Below are positions 1-9,308 of a stretch of 18,662 nt of DNA, one piece after another; positions within the stretch are counted from its first letter, which is position 1; the number at the start of each line of letters is the position of its first letter. The translations under genes and the position numbers were made by a program. Where the stretch lies: positions 1 to 18,662 of the forward strand of contig JAJIRX010000821.1 of NCBI GenBank assembly GCA_023853785.1. The letters are read 5' to 3'. The notes under the pieces are model-generated. The model ran no database searches. It saw nothing but the letters and a program-made list of their open reading frames with translations, and had not been told where the DNA came from. The stretch is from Psilocybe azurescens. Taxonomy: Eukaryota; Basidiomycota; Agaricomycetes; Agaricales; Agrocybaceae.

Positions 1-1178
1 CGTCGCACGGCGCCACGACGCAACGTTTCGGATCGTGAAGCGATGAAACAGCTCGTCGACTGCGTTGGCATGAGTGCGCGGAAGAAGGTGATGGAGAGCG
101 GGAGAAAACCGAGGCTCTTGAGCATATTCGGCAGCAAAAGCAGCGGCTCGGGCGACGCGGCTCTGCGTCTGCTGGAACTGGGACTATGAGCAAAGGCACA
201 GACGGAACGACGAGGAAGGAGCTGCGGTTCAACCGGTTTACGACCCCATTCCGCGTCCAGATTATAGCGGGGCGAGCTCGCTAGCACGCTCCGCGGTCCT
301 TCCAGAGCCCAAATTTGTTATTGATGAAAACAACGACACCTCCGATATCTACTGCCATCCTTCTCAGCAAATGTACATGCAGGACGCAGATCGGTATGCG
401 TCCTCAGAAACCACCGATTCCGAGGGCGACGGGCCCCCAGTCCGAGTCCGAGTCCACGGGGTCTGCGATGTCGATGATGTCTATGTCGAGAAGAAGCGCT
501 ACTCCGACTGTCAGTGGATATTTCAGTGCGACAGGGACTTTGAGCGGCATTGGCAGCAGGAGGAGGTCAGGCTCAGGCTCGAATTTGGTCCCGTTGGGAG
601 ATCGCAGTGTTACTGCCACGATGACGACGACGAGCAGTGGATTGCTCAGCATTCCTTCAGCCGGTGCTATGAATTTGGAGTTCAAGATCGGGAAGCCGCC
701 GCCACCACCACCACCGTTTTTGTCGTCGTTGTCAGTAGTGGGCGTCGCTGTGCCCCCTACCTGCGAAGATGAATGAACGGGCGTTTTCCGAGTCTTCGGG
801 TGTGAAGGCGCAGGAGAAAGATGCTGATGTAGCCGTTAAGGCCCCGTTTCGCTCTTCTTCGCCGCCACCCCTGGTGCAAGGATATCGTCGGAGGCATTCA
901 ATTGGCACAAAAGGAATGCGAGTTTTAGTAGGCAAGATGTGGACATGGACGCGAGCTCAGCTGCTGAAGATGCTGAGCCTCCACAACGTACACCGTCTAT
1001 TCAAAAACTCATCGTAGGGAGACATTCGATCGGCACGACGAACCGTGGACATAATATCACGAACCTATCTTCCAAAGAATCGTATGATGGGTTGGAGAGG
1101 AGACACGCTACTATCATGGAAGATATCGAGAATTTAGAAGACAGATTCTATGAAATTTCACGCGTTGTAGGCAACTGA
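1..1178 (+). CDS. 3' part of a conserved serine-rich fungal protein with C-terminal coiled coil, frame-slipped
   Basis: The gene enters from the left edge, so its start is not in the window. Coding-like text can be followed through frame changes to the stop at 1176-1178. It opens with a basic conserved-looking block (SDREAMKQLVDCVGMSARKK, then VMESGRKPR, frame 1). Next come a Ser/Gly linker (about 160-230, frame 3), an acidic segment with PKFVIDENNDTSDIY (about 180-430, frame 2), a low-complexity Ser/Thr region ending in a polyproline run (about 430-776, frame 3), and a C-terminal part (769-920 in frame 1, then frame 3). The last 30 residues (GLERRHATIMEDIENLEDRF onward) look like a short coiled coil. 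About five single- or double-base slips are needed, for example one A missing from the run at 908-911. I do not recognise the function; the conserved N-terminal block suggests a real protein rather than a random ORF. It is convergent with the next gene. Confidence 0.6.
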
Positions 1179-1503
1179 GCGTTGCTTCTTATGTCATTTT
1201 TTAATTCTTTCCTTCCTTTTCTTTCGATCTTTTTCGCGGATTCTAATCTCTCTCGTTTACTTTCAAGTCATCTAGTTGGTGTCGAGTTCGTATTATCTTT
1301 ATAACGTGATTTTCTGGTATGTCTACTATTTACGACTTACGACACACTTAATTTCAAGGATATCGGAACCAAAGTCGACATCGCGAGTGCACCTTGTTAA
1401 TAAGACTTGCAGAAGTCCAGTATACATGCAAAGTGAAATATTGAGCATGAAAGCACAAGTATTTCAAAGGGTATACAAAACGAATACACACTATAAATCA
1501 CAT
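1179..1503. other. Intergenic, convergent 3' ends
   Basis: This lies between the stop of the left-edge gene (+) and the stop of the GPI-type protein gene (-). It holds pyrimidine-rich tracts (about 1195-1260) that would serve as a 3' UTR. No supported coding exon was seen. Confidence 0.5.
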
Positions 1504-2352
1504 TCACCAGATTCCAAAGCCAAGAAGCCCAAGTCCGCTCAGTAGTGAAATCGACACGCCCATCATTATTCCAAGCATGCCCAGTACACAACCGTCTTTC
1601 ATCATCGTTGTGCCTCTCGCCGAATTACCCGTTACACTGGGGCTCGCTCCCCAGCGTCGTCGACGGTGTGCCAAGGATCCGGCAGACCGCTGTAGGTCGT
1701 CGTGGAGAGCGTAGTCTGCGTGTTTGCGTCTAGGTGAATGTCCACTCGTACGCACGAGCCGGTGCCGTCGGCATTGAAGACGCATTTCTCGTCGAGGCCT
1801 GCTTGGTACGCGAGCTGCGAGCCTGAGGGAGATAGGACTGATAGCGAGCGTGTTGCATGGTACCCGCTTTTATCCTCCGCGAATGTCACTGTCAGAGTTT
1901 ATAGCATGGGGAGTTTGAGAATAAAAGTCTATCCAAGAGAGATGGACGAAGACATACCTGGAATAGTTAATGGGGGCACTTATGAGCGTTTCCACTGATG
2001 GCTGGGCTCCATTGGCTGCAGGGTATTGGGCAGCTAGCAAGCTCACGACGCTGTCCTGGACGTATGTTGTCTTCCCGTCTGCGCCTGTACCGATGGCTCG
2101 TACGAGTGTCGTGCCAGACTGGATGAGACTGTAGGGAAGTGAGGTAGTTGAAGTGTCCGCGGCGGTGATATGGTAAAGAGTTGCTGGTTCTGCGGCAGCA
2201 CTGGCATAACCTATAGATATAGCATGTTGACCATGATCGGAATGAGATTTGTAAAGATAGAGAAATGTAATGCCTGAGCAAACCTATGGCATCTACTTAC
2301 CAAATGCTAAATTGAGAAGAAAGAGCGGTATAAAACGAGTGTGGGGCTGCAT
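1504..2352 (-). CDS. Small secreted, probably GPI-anchored protein, three exons
   Basis: Exon 1 is 2352-2301, exon 2 is 2210-1958 and exon 3 is 1889-1504, with introns of 90 and 68 bp (donors GTAAGT and GTATGT). The start at 2352 gives MQPHTRFIPLFLLNLAF followed by GYASAAAEPATLYH, a clear signal peptide with a likely cleavage after ASA or AAA. The mature part (about 190 residues) is Thr/Ser-rich and has at least two Cys (EKCVFNADGTGSC). The C-terminus is a small-residue region (SVTGNSARG) followed by a long hydrophobic tail rich in Gly, Leu and Met to the stop. This is the layout of a GPI-attachment signal, so the protein would sit at the plasma membrane or cell wall. Two frame breaks occur: one base appears to be missing from the C-run at 1649-1652, and the exon 2/exon 3 junction is out of phase. 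Length is about 229 residues. Many mushroom genomes carry such proteins of unknown role. The gene is real; the exact function is unknown. Confidence 0.72.
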
Positions 2353-2714
2353 GTCGGTTTTCAGGACTCGTCCTTGAGTTCGAGCGTCGAGACGTCAAAG
2401 GCTAGTCAAAGGTAGAAAAACAGGGAGGTTAGTCAACTCACCCTGACAGTTTCAAGGTCACCTTGGGTCGACAATCTTGGGTCGAATCACATTGGATATT
2501 TCTGCGTTTCCTCGGTATCTTGGTCCCTTGCTATGGATACTAAGAGGATTAGCCAAGAATCAATTTCTTTTGATTATCTTGCGTCATATCATCTTAACTG
2601 ATCTTAGCGCATCCTGTAAAAGTAGATAAGATTGTACGAACTATTTACACAGCCACTGTCAATGAGTGCTTGGGAAGGGTCAAGAGTTAAAACAGAAATC
2701 GATGACCACGCCAA
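2353..2714. other. Intergenic, upstream of the GPI-type gene and downstream of the J-protein gene
   Basis: The two minus-strand genes are 362 bp apart. This stretch would hold the J-protein 3' UTR and the promoter of the GPI-type gene. I see no clear TATA box and no coding exon. Confidence 0.4.
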
Positions 2715-4190
2715 TTACCAAGAATTCTTCTGCTTCGCCCTGTTACGCTGCTTCTGTTTCTTCCTCTGGTTTTTCGTCTGCGTTCGATGGCGTTCACCAT
2801 TGTTCTGATTGTTCTGATGTGCTCTCTGTGTAGTCTGGGATGCTCTCGGTATGCTCTGGGCACTTTGTTCTTTGCTGGTACTGCCTGATGAAACGGGAAC
2901 AGAACTCTTCCGCGGTGAGAACTTTTCCTCCCTATAGTAGCTCAGTACCAAGTGCTCCATAACACGAGGGTCGCCTGATAGCAACAGCTGGACGATGGTC
3001 TGAGGAAAGATTATAAGAAATCCCGTTTACCAAAATGAAGGTATCGATCATCGTACTCGAATAACATCGTTGTATTGATCTTTCGCAGCCTTGTGCACTT
3101 TATTGTTCTCCTTCGCAACTTTTCTGGAAGTCCACGTAAGTAATTAAAAGAGGCAGCGGATAAGTTTTGCACTTACCGTAGCAAAGCAGGATCATCTATA
3201 GTCGTGTAACAGGGGTTGATCCAGTCGAATGGTTTGCGTGTTTCGAAGTTGAGCCAAAACGTATAAAATTCTTGCGCGTAGTGTTGGGCGTTCCCATCTT
3301 CTCTACACCATAACGAGTTTACGTATCCAAAATCTGGAATGTGGTTATGGGCCCCCATCTCTTTTCATCATATGCAATGCATTCAAACAAGTTTCGGAGG
3401 AGTGTACATAGGCCCTGCAAAGAAATGAAGAAATAAATCTTACAAACCAAGACTCGTATAAAAAAGCTTACCGGGTCTCGACCGTTCTCTTCCCATGTTG
3501 CTTTTGTTATACAGGCTGTGAGATATTCGTGGATTTCTTTCGCAGATATCCCTTGAGGGCGGACAAGATGCTGGTTACGAGAGATGTACGTTGCAGGCAC
3601 GTAGCGAAGTACTGGGTCACCTGGCCACGGAAAGCCATGGAATAGCCATTCGAACCAGCCAGGGCTGCGTGTTTGTGCTGCTTGAGCCCCCATTGCCCTG
3701 GCATGGACGTGGTAGGCTCCGGATCAGTTTTGGATTCGGAGTCCGCCTCGTTCTCCAGTTCAATATCGTACCTTGCTCGCCTCTAATAGTCTGACAGTCA
3801 GGCCGAGAAAAAAAAAGGATCAAAAAGCCCTGCCTCTGGGTTTTTCAACGTCTGTAACACTCATGCTGAGCTATGTAGACATTACAGACGAACAATTTAA
3901 AGGTGCGAACCTCGTATGCCTCATTCAACTTTTGAAAACGTTCTTTAGCGCCCAGAGTTGAGTCCTTGTCAGGGTGGGTGTACTTGGCACGTGTATAGTA
4001 CGCTCGCTAGGCCACTCTCAGCGTTAGAAAGGGGATATCAACAACGCCTGCGCACCTTGATCTCTTCATTCGTCGCCCCTCTTGAGATACATAGAATCTC
4101 GTAGAAATCCAATCCCTCATAAGTTGTTGAAGTGGGCTGTTTTGAGGTGGGTTCAGTATCGGGTTCCGCTTTGGACCCAGCTGCCCCCAT
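2715..4190 (-). CDS. J-domain co-chaperone, JJJ1/DNAJC21-like, seven exons
   Basis: Exons (minus): 4190-4056, 4006-3911, 3851-3834, 3782-3472, 3414-3177, 3123-3057, 2999-2715; introns are 49-59 bp. The protein is about 383 residues once two single-base gaps are allowed for. The J domain spans roughly residues 27-90: DFYEILCISRGATNEEIK in helix I/II, the essential HPD at about residues 56-58 (RAYYTRAKYTHPDKD), then FQKLNEAYETLKNPE and RRARYDIE. Next comes a family-specific middle region (RYVPATYISRNQHLVRPQGI, LRNLFECIAYDEKRWG, FYTFWLNFETRKPFDWINP, RKVAKENNKVHKAAKDQYND) that recalls the region after the J domain in JJJ1/DNAJC21. It would stimulate an Hsp70 ATPase, in ribosome biogenesis if the JJJ1 assignment holds. 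The usual C-terminal C2H2 zinc finger is absent; the protein ends in a basic Gln/Lys-rich tail. Frame slips lie at the C-run 3687-3691 and at the G/C run 3349-3356. The start at 4190 was chosen because it begins MGAAGSK; an upstream in-frame ATG at 4220 is possible. Confidence 0.8.
3783..3833 (-). other. Probable GC-AG intron next to an 18-nt microexon
   Basis: Read on the minus strand, the 18-nt exon 3851-3834 encodes TLKNPE and is followed by gcaggg rather than gt. The acceptor is attag before AGG CGA GCA AGG TAC (RRARY). Removing this segment joins ...NEAYE-TLKNPE-RRARYD, the expected end of a J domain. Reading through instead gives an in-frame stop. A single miscalled base (GT read as GC) cannot be excluded. 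Confidence 0.5.
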
Positions 4191-4246
4191 TTTTCGGGAC
4201 TCAATCGTCGTTTTTACCAAGGAGAAGACGGTGATTGCATTCCTTT

Positions 4247-4252
4247 CTTATA
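4247..4252 (-). promoter_or_regulatory. TATA-like motif upstream of the J-protein gene
   Basis: TATAAG on the minus strand lies about 57-62 bp upstream of the ATG at 4190, a spacing that fits a short-leader fungal promoter. Supported by motif and position only. Confidence 0.3.
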
Positions 4253-4363
4253 CCTAGTCTTCGGGAGTACAATATATTCGGCAGGAGGTCGCGTATTTAG
4301 GGCTTGTACGACTTGGAGGAGGAAAAGCGACGGACGCAGTATAAAAGTAATGTCTGCAGAAGA

Positions 4364-4416
4364 GCAAGGTCAGGCAAAGGGCAGGCAAAGGGCAGGCAAC
4401 CAATCCAACCAATCCC
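4364..4416. repeat. Short tandem repeats with paired CCAAT motifs
   Basis: The 11-mer aggcaaagggc occurs twice in direct succession (about 4374-4395) and starts a third time, followed by two copies of aaccaatcc (about 4398-4415). The double CCAAT lies about 210-225 bp upstream of the J-protein start and could bind a HAP/NF-Y complex. Regulatory function is inferred from motif only. Confidence 0.4.
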
Positions 4417-5548
4417 ATAAAACGGCAGTTTGATGGCATGCAACGTGCGCGAACCTTTCCCAAATAATCACGTAAACTTACACAGTTCATCCACTTCGTA
4501 TTAAAGCCTACTACATATTGATTATCGATCCTGCTTAATACTCTATTATCTAAAAACTTCACCTCACCTCTACATCCAGTTAATTGCGTACGAGTCACGA
4601 CTGGCCCTCACATTGAGAATTGGTCCACCTACAGCTGTTTTAATGAGGGGAGCGGCGAGCCTTCACTTCTAGTACTACGGTCCCAAGCATTTCGTATGTA
4701 TATGTTTGTTCTGCTTCTTCTTCTGAGGAATTGGGGCTCTATTGTTTTTGCGGTTCTTGGGGCCTCTTCAATGATTAATTACCTCTCCACCCCATAAGTA
4801 TCGGCTCAGAAGCCGTCATAGGAAGCGAGACGCGGCTTGTAATTTATTTCAAAGCCCGCGAGACTGCCAAAACGTTCCAGTTCGAAATAGGCTTTGAAAT
4901 TTGAAATTTTACGGCCTAAGTGGCTGAATAATCAAAACATGGAATACGGGATTGCTCCCTGTACTCTACTGTAGGAGTCGGTGACCTGATTCATGTCCTC
5001 ATTAGAAGTCAGTCATTTGATAGCAGCTCGTAGACATCTGTAAGCAGCTCTAAGTACATTCATCAGGAACCAACCAGGAATTACGATTCATCCATAAGAG
5101 ACATCGATTTGATACAAGCAAATTAAGAAGAAACCTTGATTGGCAGTGCGGGCCAGAACTGGAGGGAAAATAGTACCGGTCTCTGGGATCCAGCGAGTAG
5201 TTTCGACTTTGGCTAACTTTCACTTGGCCTTCACATTACATTCAAATTTCAGACACTGAATAATGAAAGCTAATGAATACTTACCGGCACCCATCATATC
5301 TGACAACACTTACACCTAAACATCGCTAGGGTAGGCTGTAGCCGATTGGTTCAATAGTTCCCACCCTTCAACGTCAATTAATTGGCAATATGTTTTTGGA
5401 AAACATTTCCTGTTTTGATGGAGCGCCGACGCCGTCGGTGAGGCGGCATCGGTGTATGATGGAATCGTGGCGGCAGAGCTTCGGCAATAGAATACGCGTT
5501 TCGCGGGCAGGCAATGAGCAAGTATGTACCTCTCAAATACCATTTGCA

Positions 5549-5554
5549 TATATA
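5549..5554 (+). promoter_or_regulatory. TATA-like motif upstream of the SDR gene
   Basis: TATATA (context gcatatatagg) lies 77-82 bp before the ATG at 5631. Position and motif suit a core promoter for the SDR gene. Confidence 0.4.
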
Positions 5555-5630
5555 GGAGACTCCGTGTCGAAGTTCAGGCATACCTCCGTTTCTCTTTCCT
5601 ACTTCTACTTCGCCAAAAGATCCGTGAAAG

Positions 5631-6641
5631 ATGCCTCCACTTGCAGCTGTTCGTGCATCTAATGCTGCATTCATCCATTCGTCCGCCTATACCCCCGTAG
5701 GTGTCTTTGTGGGAGGTACATCGGGCATTGGGAGGGCATGGTTCGAACCTTCGCCGAGAACACAGGGGGCAAAAGCGACATCATTATCGTTGGACGCAAT
5801 CGGGGAGCGGCGGATCGCATTCTCGAATCTCTGCCTAAACCCGATACTAACGACACCAAATTCGCGAGGGAGTTTGTTCAGTGCGATGCGACGCTCATCC
5901 GGAATGTACAAGTAGCCACACAGGATATCCTCTCGCGGCATCCAAAGATCAACTACCTTATCATGTCACCGGGTATCGCGACACTGTCTGGACGCGACGA
6001 AACTTCTGAGGCCATTGACAAGAAAATGGCGGTGCACTACTATTCACGTTGGAAGTTTTTGTCCGACCTCCTTCCGGCGCTTACAAAGGCCAATGATGCG
6101 GAGAAGAAAGTGGCCGTTCTGAGTGTACTGGGAGCCGGGAAGGGAGGGGCAATATTCGAGGACGATTTACATTTGAAGAAGCACTACTCGCTCGTTAACG
6201 CAGCACTTGTTGCCCCAACATACAACGACCTGATGATCGAGGTGAGTTTTAATAATGCCTGCCGTTGTTACTTTGGGCTGATTCGTGGTATTATAGTCCT
6301 TCTCGGAACGTGCCCCATCATTACCTTTGCTGCATGCCTGCCCTGGGTTTGTGCGCACATCAATTGGTTCCTCGTCTCCCTCTGCCTTGATGCGCTGGTC
6401 AACGGCGATCCTTGTCCCACTCAGCCGCCCATTCTCTATCAGTGCAATTGACTGTTCTCAGTACATGTGGCATGCGATTTATGAGACGGCAAGTAAGCCA
6501 GGAGCATGGCGCATTGGATCCGTTGGCGAAGACCTTGGAAAGAAGAGATATTTTGGAAATGATAAGCAGAGAAAGCTAGTGTGGGATCATACGAAGGGAG
6601 TAGTTGATGCTGCTCTTCGAGTGCCACCTGCTAACCAATAG
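5631..6641 (+). CDS. Short-chain dehydrogenase/reductase (NAD(P)-binding), two exons
   Basis: Exon 1 is 5631-6241 and exon 2 is 6297-6641; the intron 6242-6296 has donor GTGAGT and acceptor ATAG. The protein is about 318 residues once one missing base near 5727-5737 is allowed for. The Rossmann-fold nucleotide site is VGVFVGGTSGIG (about residues 23-34; TGxxxGIG-type with the first Thr as Gly). It is followed by DIIIVGRNR (second strand and Arg after it, suggesting NADPH), the strand INYLIMSPGI (about 107-116) in place of the classical NNAG, and AVLSVLGAGKGG (fifth strand). A literal YxxxK (YSRWK, about 138-142) lies in the helix before the fifth strand, not at the classical catalytic position. 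The later segment YSLVNAALVAPTYNDLM, where YxxxK would be expected, has no Lys, so activity may be atypical. The substrate cannot be told. The start at 5631 gives a normal-length N-terminus. The frame slip probably reflects a missing G or A rather than inactivation. Confidence 0.85.
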
Positions 6642-7159
6642 GGCTGAGGAGGAATTTATAACTGACAGTGACATGCCATAATGTCATGTATAAATACATT
6701 AACCTATGATACCAGTCGACATCATACATACCAAATCTATTGGTTCTTCTTTGACTACTTCAAGGTTGTAACCTCTTAAATAGAGTAAGGCTTATAATCC
6801 TGTAGTGTGCTATCTATCCTCAATGTCTGATACGCTCCGCGGATCTCCATAATATTCAACATATGATCGACAAGGCGTTCGTGGAGCGCTTCATCGCGGT
6901 GGTATGGGGATTTATTCCGCGTAGTGTATCCATATAACTATACCTGGTTTGTGCTACATTGACTATGAGTACTTATTCTATTTAGTTCAGTATCTTCTGT
7001 ATATCTGGCGACCCGACATAGTTAGGTCGTGTTGCTTTCGCCCATTCGAGAGGAGCCAGTAAGACTAAGATAGGGGTTACAGTACCTGTACACTAGTCTC
7101 TCCTAGACAGACTTTGATATATGTGATGTACCCTACGGCTCACGATATATGAAGTCTGT

Positions 7160-7211
7160 TTTTTACCACGCCCTCCGAACCGTGTCAGAAAGTTGTTATG
7201 TAATCTTCGGA
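7160..7211 (+). repeat. Left arm of a 52-bp imperfect inverted repeat
   Basis: Bases 7160-7211 match the reverse complement of 7562-7613 at 47 of 52 positions with no gap. The core shared words are tccgaaccgtgtcag and ttatgtaatcttcgga. The arms bound a 454-bp unit. No clear target-site duplication is visible outside them, so a MITE or other non-autonomous element is only one possibility. Confidence 0.8.
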
Positions 7212-7528
7212 CTTTGAAAATAGGATCGCGCGCACTTTGCTTGACAAGGACAAGATCTATAAAGACAATTTGGAGAGAGAAACTTTTATAAGGTATCAAT
7301 GAACATTCATGCAAATTTTTGAGAGCTTTCAAATAGATGTAGAAGTGCTGGACACCCATGCGTCCGGCTCAAGGCAAAGTCAAAGATTATGTAAGCGACT
7401 TTCTGCTCAGTCTGCACCGGAATGAAAGCTGCCGCAAAACTCCTCCTCTCGACACAAAATTTAAACCATCTATTATTCGGACCAAAGAAATGTGCTATAC
7501 CTTTCAAAAGGCTCGAAATATCTGCGTT

Positions 7529-7549
7529 GTCGCGTCTACTAGACGCGAC
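7529..7549. repeat. Perfect 10-bp inverted repeat with a one-base centre
   Basis: gtcgcgtcta, one base, then tagacgcgac. It lies inside the 454-bp unit just before its right arm. It could form a hairpin or be a dimeric protein-binding site; function unknown. Confidence 0.6.
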
Positions 7550-7561
7550 GATAACTCAAGC

Positions 7562-7613
7562 TCCGAAGATTACATAAGAACTTCCTGACACGGTTCGGAT
7601 GGTGTCGTAAAAA
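7562..7613 (-). repeat. Right arm of the 52-bp imperfect inverted repeat
   Basis: This is the partner of 7160-7211 in opposite orientation (47/52). Both arms happen to stay open when read as RRLHxNFLTRFG, so they could alternatively be two inverted copies of a short coding fragment. The five differences do not show selection either way. Confidence 0.8.
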
Positions 7614-7741
7614 GGACTACCTGTACACGTGATTTACGTCAGAGTCAGTTAAGTAACAGCCACCGCGACATTTCAACTTGCTTTCAACCATTTTCTACCA
7701 CATTTTGATTATACAATAAAGCGACCATAGCGAGTCGACAT

Positions 7742-8989
7742 GTTCCAGAATACATTGAAGATGCGACACTTTCCAAATGCGAACTAGTTCTGGACGAGAT
7801 GAGTGAACAAACAGTCGAAAAAATCCGGGATGCCGTGTTTCAGACTATCGAGGGCTCTCCTAAACGCGGAGTATCGTCCATAAAACACTGGTTTAACAGC
7901 GTAGCGCAAGGAAGCTCCGAATATAGAGTCTCTTTGAACGATGGCCCACTGGACACGCGTTTAATCGCCTGGAATAAGGGCACCGACTTTGAAGCGGGGA
8001 ATCTGTTTTTTCGCATTGTCGACACCTCTAGGTTGGTGTCTTCAGCTCTGGGCGATTTTCGTATCCAGTGGTATGCACACAAACTTCTGGGAATTTCTGG
8101 ACGAAAAGGCAAAAGTGGACAAATCCAAATCCAGGCTTGGGTGGCAAATCCTTCATCTGAGTTTCATGGTGCGTCTTTCTTATAATCCTAATATGAAACA
8201 GATGTTCGAATCAGAATACTAATAACCCAATGTAGTTATTTGATTTGCTTATTATGCGAAATATGCATAACTTTGAAGGCGCGGACATCCCGGTCATCTT
8301 TACCGACTGGTCTTCGGAGCAACTCGACGCCGCGCTCGGGTACTGGGAGGAACTCAGCAAAGGCGAATGGTCTCAGGAAGAACAACGCAGACGATGTAAT
8401 CTTACTCATGACGACTATTTTAACTTTGCTTAGACTCTCTCGAGTTTTTGAGATCGATTCAGTCAAAATCTTTCTTGGAGCCGAGCCTTGTTTCCTTCAA
8501 GTTGACCTTCTAGTTAGGGCCCTCTTATCTGATCCCGAAGTTGGCTATGTACCTTGCCTCATCATATTCAAGTCGAGGTGCACAGCAGTCAAAGCTCGTG
8601 CGTTGTTCATGGATCCTACTTTCCGGCCTCCTCGTGCTTTAATGGACACGTACCCGACCAGCTGCGACGTCGCTGAATGCAAAAATACAGACTGCGCATT
8701 GTTCTGTCCTTCCGTGTGCCGCTCCCTTGTCAATGGTACCAGGTTGATCCGGACGGAGAATATTGCTCGCACTGCGGTTAGATGCAACTTCTGGCCTTGT
8801 GACAACGAGGAACCAGAGGGCTCCATGACGTTCAGCAAGTTCCAGAAGTGCAAAGAAGTTCTTAATTGCTCCAATGCTTGTCAAGTAAGTCGGCTCAAAA
8901 TTTCAAGTGAGACGCATTTCACTTATCAATGTGTCAGGGACTATGCGAAGCTCGAGCTTATGCGTTGTATGCATCAATGCTTTAGATAA
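7742..8989 (+). pseudogene. Degraded MYND-zinc-finger-like protein gene
   Basis: Coding-like pieces follow one another on the plus strand. 7742-8030 reads VPEYIEDATLSKCELVLDEM..., with GVSSIKHWFNSVAQGSSEYR in the same frame. About 8065-8168 in another frame gives NFWEFLDEKAKVDKSKSRLG, ending at a donor-like gtgcgt. Bases 8236-8395 after an acceptor (tgtag) give MRNMHNFEGADIPVIFTDWS, with WEELSKGEWSQEEQRRR after it. About 8434-8890 ends in RCNFWPCDNEEPEG and KCKEVLNCSNACQ. The last segment matches the MYND finger spacing, but one Cys of the second pair is Phe (SKFQKC) and the usual Tyr is Asn. A GTAAGT intron (8886-8937) is followed by a last short exon. No intact start is found and at least two frame changes are needed. 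It is either a decayed gene or one with several sequencing indels; the lost Cys favours decay. Exon limits are approximate. Confidence 0.4.
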
Positions 8990-9308
8990 TCAATGATTTT
9001 TTGTCTTCGTTGTAGGACTGTCAGAACAGAAAGTCTCGTCTGTGATGATGGATAACTTTCAAGCCTCATGGCAACCTCATGTTTGTATTCCCGGTCCACG
9101 TAGTTCCATGCCCCAGATCACATGCGGATAAGAGCGTCAGGCATGTTCTATTTAATAGTTCGTGTATCCCAATAACCTGCTTCATTTCAGACCAGAATGC
9201 CACCCACTCCAGCTGTGAAGAAAACAAGACCAAAGTCCGCTCTCATACCTTAAACTTACACCATCATCATCTCCGCCCCTTCATTCTAGGACCACTGGAT
9301 CATATTGA
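8990..9308. other. Intergenic and probable 5' UTR
   Basis: A 319-bp stretch before the proline-rich protein gene. It contains splice-like tcattctag close to the start, so a leader intron is possible. No protein-coding exon is supported. Confidence 0.35.

Larger units (their letters stand above)
4191..5630. other. 1.4-kb divergent intergenic region
   Basis: It separates the divergently transcribed J-protein (-) and SDR (+) genes and contains the promoter motifs listed separately. No complete gene is supported. On the minus strand, about 5210-5145, there is a short coding-flavoured reading (KVETTRWIPETGTIFPPVLA) with splice-like signals nearby (ccg/gtaagt near 5284). It may be a gene relic, but it is too short to call. 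Confidence 0.35.
6642..7741. other. Intergenic stretch holding a 454-bp inverted-repeat unit
   Basis: No supported gene lies between the SDR stop and the MYND-like gene. The left part (6642-7159) would hold the SDR 3' UTR and shows nothing else I can name. The right part contains the inverted-repeat unit and the perfect hairpin listed below. Confidence 0.5.

Noticed and set aside
4254..4598. 114-residue minus-strand open frame
   Set aside because: No protein character; it overlaps the tandem repeats and CCAAT motifs upstream of the J-protein gene.
7358..7588. 76-residue plus-strand open frame
   Set aside because: It spans the hairpin and runs into the inverted-repeat arm in a different frame from the arm's own open reading; no domain seen.
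8240..8989. 249-residue single open frame
   Set aside because: Only its last part (MYND-like) reads as protein; the first part competes with better coding text in another frame ending at a donor site.
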